From: Zasmidium citrigriseum
Taxonomy: Eukaryota > Ascomycota > Dothideomycetes > Mycosphaerellales > Mycosphaerellaceae
Reading direction: 5' to 3'
Assembly (NCBI GenBank): GCA_002786025.1
Contig: NHNW01000017.1
Coordinates: 186,001-250,000 of the forward strand
DNA: 64,000 nucleotides
The notes beneath the pieces are model-generated. The model did not search any database. It saw only the letters and a list, made by a program, of their open reading frames with translations, and was not told the DNA's origin. Positions 1 to 10,700 of this stretch are shown here, one piece after another. Numbering within the stretch: position 1 is the stretch's first letter; each line of letters opens with the position of its first letter. The position numbers were made by a program, and so were the translations under genes.

Positions 1-2
1 AG

Positions 3-3000
3 ATGGCGTACGCGAACGGGGACCCGATGATGGCGCAGATGGAGCAGGATGATGGCATGGAGTACGGCGAGGGCGACTCGATGATCACGGCTGAGGACTG
101 CTGGACCGTCATCCACTCCTTCTTCGACTCGAAGGGCCTGGTGTCGCAGCAGATCGACTCTTTCGATGAGTTCGCTAGTACGACCATGCAAGAGATCGTA
201 GACGAGACGCCGCCCATCGTGATAGATCAGAACATTCCACCCGAGGATGAGGGGAGTGGGCAGCCGATTGTCAAGCGACGGTACATCTTGAAGCTCGGCG
301 AGCTGTCCATGAGTCAAGCTGCCATGACAGAAGGCGATGGTAGCACGCGAGCACTGTACCCGCACGAGGCGCGACTACGGAACTTGACATACTCTTCTCC
401 AATATTCCTGGAGCTCACAAGGAGGTGTCAGATCGCCCGCGACAGAGCTATCGGCGGATACCTCGACGAGTCGACCAACACCTGGCACGCTCCTCCAGAT
501 TGGGACGGTGTGTCGACCGAGCAACATTGGGAAGATGATCCCGACAACCCTCCAGAGACCAAGCCTCAGGTCTTCATTGGCAAGCTTCCCATCATGCTCA
601 AGTCCAAGATCTGCGCACTGCGGAATCGAAGTGAGCAGGAGCTGTACGCCCACCAAGAGTGTCCTTTTGATCAAGGTGGCTACTTCATCATCAACGGCAG
701 TGAAAAGGTCTTGATCGCCCAAGAACGAAGTGCTGCGAACATTGTGCAGGTCTTCAAGAAGAAGGGTTCTAACACACCTGTGGTTGCCGAGCTTCGAAGC
801 GCCATCGAGAAGGGAACTCGCCTGATCAGCTCGATGCAAGTCAAGCTCTACAAGGAGTCTCAGAACGCAGCGACCCATGGCAGGACGATCAAAGTCTCGG
901 TGCCGTACATCAAGTCTGACATTCCGATCGCCATCGTCTTCCGAGCGTTAGGTATCGTATCTGATGAGGACATTCTGAATCACATCTGCGACAAGAGCGA
1001 CACACAAATGCTGGAAATGCTCAAGCCCTGCTTGGAAGAAGCTTTCGTCATTCAGGATCGCGACGGAGCTCTCGATCACATCGGCCGAAGAGGTAACCAG
1101 CAGGGAACCAAGGAGAAGAGAATCCGGTATGCACGAGAGATCATGCAGAAGGAATTCTTGCCCCACATCTCCCAGGAGGAAGGCAGCGAGACCAAGAAGG
1201 CCTTTTTCTTGGGTTACATGGTCAACAGACTGCTGCAATGCTCCCTGGGCAGGACGGAAGAGGACGACCGTGATCATTTCGGCAAGAAGCGACTCGATCT
1301 CGCAGGCCCGCTGATGGCACAGGTGTTCCGTCTGAAGTTCCAACAGCTTGTGAAGGATATGAAGCAGTATCTGCATCGCTGTGTGGAGACTGGACGAGAA
1401 TTCAACATCACTCTGGCCGTCAAGACCAACATCATTACCGCAGGTCTGCGTTACTGCTTAGCCACTGGTAATTGGGGCGACCAGAAGAAAGCAGCCAACT
1501 CCAAAGCTGGTGTCAGTCAAGTGCTGAACAGATACACATACGCTTCGACACTGAGTCATTTGCGGAGAACAAACACTCCCATCGGCCGTGATGGCAAGAT
1601 TGCCAAGCCCAGACAGCTTCACAATACTCATTGGGGTCTTGTTTGTCCCGCGGAAACGCCAGAAGGACAAGCTTGCGGTTTGGTCAAGAATCTGTCTCTG
1701 ATGTGCTACGTCACGGTCGGTACTCCGGCCGGTCCACTCATCGACTTCATGCGATCGAGAGGTCTGGACCTACTCGAAGAGTATGACCCGGTCATGAGCC
1801 CGAAGGCTACCAAGGTGTTCTTGAACGGCACTTGGGTCGGTGTTCACAAGAACGCTGGCCACCTTACTGACATGCTCCGAGGCCTGCGGCGGAAGGGCGT
1901 GCTCAGCTTTGAGGTCACCATCATTCGTGATGTGAGAGAGCGCGAGATCAGAGTCTTTACCGACGCTGGCCGTGTCTGCCGGCCTCTTTTCGTTGTTGAC
2001 AACAACCCTGCGTCGCCCGACAATGGCAGTCTTGTGCTCAAGCAAGACCACATTCTGAAGCTCCAGAATGATCAAGAGATCCTCGGCCAACTGGAAGGCG
2101 TCAGCGAAGAAGACCGAGAGCAATCCATCTTCGGCTGGAAGGGTCTTGTCTCAAACGGCGTCGTGGAATACCTCGATGCCGAAGAAGAGGAGACTGCCAT
2201 GATCATCATGACCCCCGAAGATCTTGAAGAGCATAGAAATATGCGACAAGGCTTCAACTACGGCGACACGCAGGGCGATCCCCACGCGCGAATCAAGCCC
2301 AAACCAAATCAATTCGTCCGGACATGGACACATTGCGAAATCCACCCTGCCATGATTCTAGGCATTTGCGCCAGTATCATCCCTTTCCCCGATCACAACC
2401 AGAGTCCACGTAACACATATGTAAGTGTGGTTGCTAACCCAAGACCGTCGAATGCTAACACTGTCACAGCAATCTGCCATGGGCAAGCAAGCTATGGGTG
2501 TGACGCTCACCAACTACAACGTGCGCATGGACACCATGGCAAACGTTCTCTACTACCCTCAAAAGCCCCTCGCTACAACACGAAGCATGGAGTTCTTGAA
2601 GTTCAGAGACCTGCCTGCTGGACAGAACGCCATCGTCGCGATTGCTTGTTACTCTGGATACAATCAGGAAGATTCCGTCATCATGAACCAGAGCAGCATC
2701 GATCGAGGTCTTTTCCGCTCGCTCTTCTACCGAGCCTACATGGATCAGGAGAAGCGAATAGGAATGAACGTTGTCGAGCAGTTCGAGAAGCCTGTGCGAT
2801 CAGACACTATGAGAATGAAGCAAGGCACATACGACAAGCTCGACGAGGACGGCATCATCAGCCCAGGAGCACGTGTTTCCGGCGAGGACGTCATCATCGG
2901 AAAGACCGCACCCATGGCGCCTGACGCCGAAGAGCTGGGACAGAGGACCAAGATGCACATCAAGCGCGATGTCAGCACGCCTCTTCGATCCACAGAGAAC

Positions 3001-3843
3001 GGTGTCATTGATCAAGTCCTCCTCACAACCAACACCGAAGGCCTGCGATTCGTCAAGGTCCGAACGAGAGTGACGAAAGTTCCACAAATTGGAGACAAGT
3101 TCGCCTCTCGTCACGGACAGAAGGGTACCATTGGCATCACCTACCGCCAGGAAGACATGCCCTTCTCGGCAGACGGCCTCACGCCCGACATCATCATCAA
3201 TCCTCACGCCATTCCGTCCCGAATGACGATTGCTCACTTGATCGAGTGTCTCCTGTCCAAGGTTGCTGCTCTTCAAGGTCAAGAGGGTGACGCCACGCCA
3301 TTCACTGACGTTACCGTCACATCCATTTCCAGCATCCTCGAAAGCCATGGCTTCCAGCAGCGTGGGTTCGAAGTCATGTATAACGGTCACACCGGCAAGA
3401 AGCTGAACGCTCAGGTGTTCCTGGGTCCTACATACTACCAGCGTCTGCGACATATGGTCGACGACAAGATCCACGCCCGAGCTCGTGGTCCTCTGCAGAT
3501 CCTGACCCGTCAGCCTGTGGAAGGTCGTGCTCGTGATGGCGGTCTGCGATTCGGAGAGATGGAGCGCGATTGTATGATTGCACATGGTGCTTCTGCATTC
3601 TTGAAGGAGCGCTTGCTCGACGTCTCCGATGCCTTCCGCGTCCACATCTGCGAGATCTGCGGTCTCATGACGCCGATTGCCAGCATCAAGAAGCAGCAAT
3701 TCGAGTGCCGGCCGTGCAAGAACAAAACCCGCATCGCGCAGATCATCATCCCATACGCGGCTAAGCTCCTCTTCCAAGAACTTGCGGCTATGAATGTGGC
3801 GACACGCATGTTCACGACGAGGAGTGGAGTCAGCATTCGTTAG
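3..3843 (+). CDS. RPB2: RNA polymerase II second-largest subunit
   Basis: This is the second-largest subunit of nuclear RNA polymerase II; with Rpb1 it forms the active centre. Exons are 3-2420 and 2470-3843. The 49-bp intron has GTAAGT, a TGCTAAC branch site and CAG, and the join is in phase (NTY|QSAMGKQ). The product is 1263 aa, a normal length for the family. Visible landmarks are the fork region [17 protein letters not shown] near residue 545, the hybrid-binding segment [18 protein letters not shown] near 865-885, the C-terminal [14 protein letters not shown] segment, and the clamp zinc site CEIC..CRPC near 1200-1221. The first ATG lies two bases inside the window and begins a plausible RPB2 N-terminus, but an upstream exon cannot be excluded. 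A 359-codon antisense frame here is a codon-usage shadow. Identification is secure. Confidence 0.97.
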
Positions 3844-4443
3844 GCAAGCGAAGGAATGGATCGAATGAGTAAGCATCATAGGTGTTCTGGGTCACGGATC
3901 AAAGCATTTGAGCGGGGATGGGAAAGCAGGGCGTTGTATTCGACGCTTGAAAACAAGTTGACACGACAAGGAGACAGGAGGGCTTGGCCACGGCTGGGCT
4001 TGTAACATTACTGATATCATTTGAAAAGCTACAAGATAGACTGACGAAGTGCTCGTTTGGTCGCAGGATCTTTCGAATTGGATTGCGAGTTCCAATCTCT
4101 TGAACCGTAGCGCCATGTTGATAAATCTACAGTAGGATTGCTTCGCAATTCTCGGATTGATTCGCTTCAGCCCCGGACACAACGATGAGCAGACGTTTGC
4201 ATCTCCTAGGCATTAGTCAAGAGCGCTATCAATGCCATCTAAGGCGGACCTGCGGCTGAGAGTAAGCAAGCAACCACGACCGCCGGCCGGCTTTGGTTTC
4301 TCGCCTTCCTCGTCTGAACGATGGGACTTTCTTGCGTGTACCTTACATATCTTAGAGGATTGATGAGCTTCGCTGTTCCACAAGAAACGTCTCGTTCAAG
4401 CCTGCTCCCTCTAGAGCGGTTCCCCCGACGAGCCAAGACCAAT
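3844..4443. other. Intergenic: RPB2 3' side and methyltransferase promoter
   Basis: About 600 bp between two genes on the + strand. It must hold the RPB2 terminator and the promoter of the next gene. I see no coding exon, RNA gene or repeat; the short open frames here (such as 3892-4182 on the minus strand) have no recognisable protein. Confidence 0.5.
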
Positions 4444-5390
4444 ATGGAACCACCTAACAATGACATCTATGTCTTGCCCCGAGATACGCAGGAGACGCGA
4501 AGGTTCGCATCCGCTAATTCCATCTGGAGTGGTAACGAGCTGAGAGAGACAGACTGAACGAACAGCACAAGTACCTCTTGAGATGCTTCCCCTTTCACAT
4601 CCATCCAGCCATTCCCATCACCCGAGAAACACCAAGTCTCAGAATCGCTGATATAGCCTGTGGGAGCGGCATCTGGCTCACCGAAGTCGCCCAACGTTAT
4701 CCTCAGGCCGAATGCCATGGATTCGATATCTCAGGGGAACAGTTCCCTGAGGACAAGGCCTTTGGCCAGGGGACTGTCCGCTTCCATGTCGAAGATGCAG
4801 CGTCCGAAGCTGGTCCTGCTCCTGAGTTTCGTGACAAGTTCGATGTCGTGGCGGTGAGGTTGATTCACATCAGTCTTGTTGGAGAGGCATGGAACCGTGT
4901 CGCAAGGAACATCTTCGCCATGCTCAGTACTTACGACCCCATCGAGCTCACTTCCCTCTGCTAACATTCCACAGAACCCGGCGGCCACATCCAATGGATC
5001 GACTGCGACCCCCGCACAGCCTACCTAATCCAATACAAACCCCTCGCCAAACGCGCCGCAATGCAAGAACTCCTCTCCGGCTGGAAACAATTCCTCCAAA
5101 CCCGCGATACTGGTGTGGCGGCACGGTTGGGAGATCTGCTCGCTGCAAATGGGGTTGAGGATGTGCTGGAGGAGAAGTATTGCAGTGATCCGGATATGGA
5201 GACGAGGGAGTTTATTATGGGGACGCTGCTTGGTGCGGTTCCTGGGGTGCTGAGGAAGGCGCTTGTTGGGAGTGGGTGGACGGAGGAGAGGATTGTGGGG
5301 TTGGAGAGGAGGGTGGAGGAGGAGAGGAGGGCGGGAGAGGCGTTTTTGAGGTTTGATATGGGGTGTTGGGTTGCGAGGAAGCCGAGATAG
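4444..5390 (+). CDS. SAM-dependent methyltransferase, LaeA/UMTA-like
   Basis: A class I methyltransferase of the large fungal family that includes LaeA; the substrate is unknown. No single open frame spans it, but three exons join in phase: 4444-4502, 4553-4926 and 4975-5390 (282 aa). Intron 1 is 50 bp (AG|GTTCGC, GCTAAT branch, CAG) and gives QETRRLNEQHKYLL, the usual start of this family after YVLPRD. Intron 2 is 48 bp (GTACTT, TGCTAAC, CAG) and restores the KPGGHIQWID motif. The SAM motif I, IADIACGSGIW, is at about residues 50-60 and the acidic post-I loop HGFDIS follows. There are no secondary-metabolism genes beside it. The intron 1 donor GTTCGC is weak, but the protein join is convincing. 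The end lies 90 bp from the end of convergent MRM1. Confidence 0.82.
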
Positions 5391-5480
5391 GGGGCAGTGG
5401 TTGTCTTGGGTAGTAGTCTTACAGTATTGTACAACGTCGTTGGATTGGACGCTTGGTCGATCCGGACTTCTGGTTTCCAT

Positions 5481-7493
5481 TTACCATCCAAGCTCTCCAG
5501 TCGTATCCTTCTTTTCAGGGGCGTCTGCTGGCTTTCTCAAGAATGCGTCGACGAGAACGCCGGTGGCGACGCTGACGTTTATGCTGTCTAGACCAACAGT
5601 GGGCGTTCCTTCAACCTTCTTCCCTCCCTCGATTGAGACTGTCGAATGTGCTCGCTTGCGGAGACTCTCCCTTAGACCTTCGCCTTCTGCCCCTAGCATC
5701 AGTATGCAAGGATGCTTTGCCAGTGGGCTGGACGTAGCGACCGCGGCTGTCGTGAAGTGCGTGGGCTGCGTGCTGAGATAGGGAGTCGGAGCCACGGAGG
5801 CATAGATCTTCCAGCCGTTCTTTGCAGACTCGTACGCGAAGTTGGAGGGTGATGGCACCGACAAAAGCCGCATGGCTTCGCAAGCGCCGGAAGATGCCTT
5901 TGCGAGTACGCCAGAGGAGAGGTTTGAACAGGTGTTGGTGGCAATGGCAACGGCATCAACTCCATAAAAGTGGCAGGTTCGGATGATGTTGCCCATGTTT
6001 CCAGGGTCCGTGATACCATCCAAAAGCACAATCAAAGGATGCCTCCAAGTGTCAGCGACACTGTTGATCGTCTCCGATGTTCCGTTGACTTCTGCATCTT
6101 CTGCGCTCTGTCGAGCCAATTGGACAGGAATCGTCGAGTTGCGCAAGTTCGGCCGTCCCAGGCTTAGGACTGGTGGAGCAGGCAGCTTCGAAGTCTCCAA
6201 GAGCAGGCCATTGTGAGCTCTTCCATCGGACATCCTGTCCAGCAACTTTGTCTTGAACTCGTTCCGAAAGGGCACGTCGGCCTCTTTCGCCAATTGCACG
6301 AACAAATCAGCTGCCATCTCACCACTACGATGACTTCCTCCAGACGCTGGACCAGCTTCGCGGCCGAAGATTTTCGGATGGATATAGAGCTTATACAGCT
6401 TCCTTCGCCTTGCTCTCAATGCCGCAAGGACAGTATTGTATCCGTACAAGAACTCGCTGGCGGCCGTGGTATACGGCAAAGGCTCTGGAATATCATCGTC
6501 TTCATCGTCTTGTCTGCTCGTCGATTCTCTCTGGCGTCGATTGACTGACTTGTCTGCCAGTGGCCTCTTCTCCCTCAGATCCGTACGGCTGTCCTTCGAT
6601 TCTTTCGACACCTTGCGACCAGACGATGGCGACTTCGGCTCGATTTGATCCTCTGATGGGCCACCTCGTCCAATGCTCACTTCCACAGCGCCATCTGACC
6701 TTTGGCAGATCACAGTCCTTTTCGCGGACCGCTGCTGGCCTCTAACGAAGGTCCCTTCAGCCGCTTGCTTTTCAAGAATGGATGCCACGGCCTCGAATGG
6801 CTCCTCTCTGAAACTACCTGACTTAGCAAATGAATTGACGATGCTCACAGCTTGCTGAAGGTCCTTGACCATTTCATCAACACCCTGTCCAGCAGCCTCA
6901 CGTTCCTGGATCTGCTTGACCAGCTTGCAAGCCAATTTGATGCCTTTCATGAATCCGCTTCCAGACTTTGATTCAGAGGCATCCCATTTGCCGCTCAGTC
7001 TCGAATTGGACTTTATTTGAGAGGCACGTTTGTTATCGGGGTACGGGACATCAGACTGCCTCCGCTGCCTGTGAACATCTCTGCGATTCATCAGTATCTG
7101 ATTGAAGAGTCGATAGGTAGGCGTATTCAGAAAGCGTATTCAGACTATGAAATAAGTGAGCAAGAAAACTGACCTCGTAGACGGTGTGTCCCGCCGGTTC
7201 TCTGGAGAGTATGCTGGCTTCTCGCGTCGGCTGGTTGGGCTGGAAGCACTCAACCTCTGGTGATCTCTAGAGAACGCATTTTGGCGTGTTCTGGTGTCGA
7301 AGGTTCTTTCAGCATGAACAGTAGAGCGTTTGGAACGGTCTCTGCTGCCCCTTTTTGTCTCCTTGTCATCTTTGGTGGCTCTGAGGCCTCTGTTGATGGC
7401 AGAACTGGTCGAAACGGATCGGCATGCTTGCTGAGTGAAAGACGATATTCGGCAGGCGAGGCAAAGTTGTCTTTGCGATGATAGTCGAAACAT
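5481..7493 (-). CDS. MRM1: Mitochondrial rRNA 2'-O-ribose methyltransferase (SpoU/TrmH family)
   Basis: Likely methylates the 2'-O of a guanosine in the large mitochondrial rRNA (yeast Mrm1/Pet56 role; inferred from family and targeting). Minus-strand exons are 7493-7174 and 7080-5481, joined in phase over a 93-bp intron (AG|GTCAGT ... CTGAT ... CAG) to give 639 aa. Residues 1-35 are rich in Arg, Ser and Gln with almost no acid, as in a mitochondrial presequence. A long basic, disordered linker follows. A SpoU substrate-binding domain begins at about 318 (LYGYNTVLAALRA). The knotted methyltransferase domain carries DGITDPGNMGNIIRTC (about 460-475), LMLGAEGEGLR and the last motif with NVSVATGVLVDAFL. 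It is longer than yeast Mrm1 because of the linker. It shares a 245-bp divergent promoter with MIT1. Confidence 0.88.
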
Positions 7494-7738
7494 TGGATGT
7501 CGATGTAGAGTTTGGCAGAAAGTCCCACGAAAGGCGAAAGTTCAGGCACCGCCACATGAAAGTGTGGCTGAAACAGCTCTAGGAAAGCGCGTTCTGGGGT
7601 CGCGGTCGACTTCATCACATCCTCCTCCACCTTCCACTTTCACCCTCTCTCCCTACACGAATACACGCCGCGAAGTCGGGGGCTTGCGGCGCGTAGGACT
7701 AATCGACCTATCAAACCCGAACGTTAGAAGACGCCAAG
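7494..7738. promoter_or_regulatory. Divergent promoter MRM1 / MIT1
   Basis: 245 bp separate the two start codons, so both promoters and 5' leaders overlap here. The right half is a CT-rich leader before MIT1. No specific operator was recognised. Confidence 0.45.
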
Positions 7739-10700
7739 ATGTCTTTCCATTTCGACGCGCGAGGCGACAGCTCCGAGGACGACGAGGGCGGCGGACTAGA
7801 CATTTCGGCGTGGAAGTCTGGCAACGGCGCACCGAGCAGGCCTGCACAAGGAGGTCCCGTTGCTCCAGTGGCTACTATGGTCGTGCCGGACGACGACGAT
7901 CAGGAAGAAGAGGACGAGTCACGCAGTCCAGCACCCGCTCTAGCAGCCTTCAAGTCCAGTCGCAAGCGCAAGAGCCCGTCTTCAGACGCACCGGGCTCCC
8001 CACCCGCTCTTTCATTCCAAGCTATAAACGAACGTCTACCAGATCCTGATCAAGGATCAACTTACGACTTGCAATCGCTCGATTCCGATATAATGCAGCT
8101 CCCCATGGATCCCGAAGAAGAGGAGGATGAACCGGCCCCCACGGGCGAGGGGAAGCTGGTCGTTGAGATATCTCGCAATGAAGTCGACAGGGATGACTTT
8201 GAAGATTTGACAGAGGCGTCAACGGCCGTGAAGCGAGTCATTCGAGAGAGGCGGCTGAAGAACGGGGAGATGAGATACCGGGTCCTGTTCGAAGACACGC
8301 ACGCGGAAGAGGTACGTTTGATCGATTCTTATTGTCTTTGCCCTTTTCGTTTCAATCACATGGGGTTCAATTACCTGTCTGCTCCTACTAAGAGAGTTCT
8401 ACATCCGAGCCATTCCCCTCACAATCAAATCGATTGCTCGGCGACAGTGCTTCCATTCTGATATCGTCAATCACGATTTCATGTGGAGTGAGCTGGTGCG
8501 GCTGCACCTCACCTTCAGGTGATCACATGTCAGCGCCTTAGCGCGCTGAGTGAATCTTGAGCCCTTCAGAAGCGTGCCAAGACGTCATTCAATAAGCGCA
8601 CTTCTCTTTTCTTCTGCCTGCTTCACACACTCACGAGCAACTTCTCGCCGACATTGCAAATTCTGACAACTCGACCACCAGATATCGTTCGACGAGCTTC
8701 TTGATCTCGAGAACGGCCAAGAAGCTCTCGACTCGTTTGCACCAAACGCATCATCTGAAGACGAGGAATCAGAACCAGCACCACCTCCGAGGCGCACTCA
8801 GCGGCAATCTCAGCGACAATCACAGCGGCGGCCAAACCAACGGCAGACCAAGATGTCTACCCGACGCCCAGGCGCTCGCCGCAACCTGAACGACTTCGTC
8901 AGCACTGTTGACAACATCGAAGGCTCAGATGACGAGGCTACTGGCAGTGACGAGATCGCCGTGACCACTCGCTCCCGAGGTCGCAAGCGTAAGCAAGATC
9001 ATACTCAGTACCAAGATCAGGGCGACGAGGAAGACGAGGAAGATGAGGAGGAAGGTTCCGAGGATGAACTTGCCCAACCAACCCGCTCTTCTCTTCGTAA
9101 AGGCAAGGGTACCAGAGCACAGAGTGGTAGAAACTTACGAACCCGCTTTTCTGCCGGCCCTGGTCTTATCGGAGACGAAGATGAGGAAGATGACGAGAGT
9201 GAGGGTGTCATTCTGCAGTCCGATCTCCCAGGCGCCAAGCGTCGAAAGACGAAGGCTCGTGGCCTCGACGATGAAGACATTCGAGTGGCGCCGAGAACGT
9301 CCGGGCGTACCACGAGGCACACAGGCGACATGCAAGAGGTGGCAGAAGATGACATCTTCCGCTCAGAGAATGAAGAAGAGCGCGCGCCAGTCAAGCCAAA
9401 GATCTCTTTGGTTCGAGAGACTTTCAAGCCAGTACCCCGGAACAACGACTTCCGCATGCGACACAACCAGTTCTGCGACACTTGCGGGCAAGGCGGCAAC
9501 TACGCCCCACTCATCCACTGCCAAGGCTGCTCGCTCTCCTACCACAAGAACTGCTTGGGACACCGCACTGGCCGTGAGCATCTGGTCACGAAGGTTGCTG
9601 ATGATGACCATGTTCTTCAGTGCCGCCGCTGCGTCAATCAGGCGCAGAAGAAAGATCCCACTGCACCGGACCTCAGCAAATGCCAGGACTCAGGCTGTCT
9701 CCAGCACGGTGCTAGCTGTCAACCATTCCGGCCCCGCAAGACGGCAGCACAAGAGCAGAAGGAGCGTGACGAGAATGGAGGAGTTGATCCAAACTACCCG
9801 GTCATCCAAGAACTCATCAACAACGCTGACAACGTCCTCTTCCGCTGCATCGGCTGCTTCCGTGCATTCCATTTTGAACACCTGCCATCGCTCTCAGACA
9901 TGATGGACTTGGACATGGATGCGGATGCAGAACAGCGTTTCCGCGAGTATAGCCGCGAGTGGAAGTGCAAGGAGTGTGCCGACCAGCCTGCCAAGGTGTC
10001 TGGGCTCATTGCTTGGAAGCCAACTGACGAGGATGCGTACGATGCCGAAGCTGGATTTGAAGGCGTCAACGAGCAAGACAAGGCGTATCTGGTCAAGTGG
10101 GAGGGCATGTCTTACTTCCGCGCTCGCTGGATGCCCGGTCCCTGGGTCTGGGGAATTACGGCAGTCACCATGCGCAAGGCATTCGCCAAGCGCGAAGATG
10201 CTCAACACCCGAAGATGAGGACTGAGGACGCCATTCCTGAAGACTACCTCCGCACGGACATCGTTCTGGATATTAAGTATACCAGTATCGTGGACATCCA
10301 TACCGAGGAGGTCGACAAGGCTCGCATTCGAGAAGTGGACAAGGCCCTCATCAAATACAAGGGTCTCACCTACGAGGACGCCGTCTGGGAAGCGCCGCCG
10401 TCGCCTGAAGATGGTGATCGCTGGTCTGACTTCGTCATGGCGTACAACGACTGGGTCGCAGGTCGCTATGTGCGTCCACCAAAGCCTGCCAACCTCAAGA
10501 CTAAGCTGGAGAAGCTCCGCAAAGAAGATTTCAAGAAACTCGAAAAGCTGGAGCAACCAGCGAACATGGAGGGTGGCAAGCTCATGGAATATCAGGTCCA
10601 AGGTCTCAACTGGCTCTACTACAAGTGGTTCACTCAGAAGAACGCCATTCTCGCCGACGAGATGGGGTTGGGCAAGACCATCCAAATCATCGGATTCTTG

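Noticed and set aside
2800..3879. 359-codon minus-strand frame opposite RPB2
   Set aside because: It mirrors a highly conserved coding exon on the other strand and has no family features; long antisense frames arise from codon bias.
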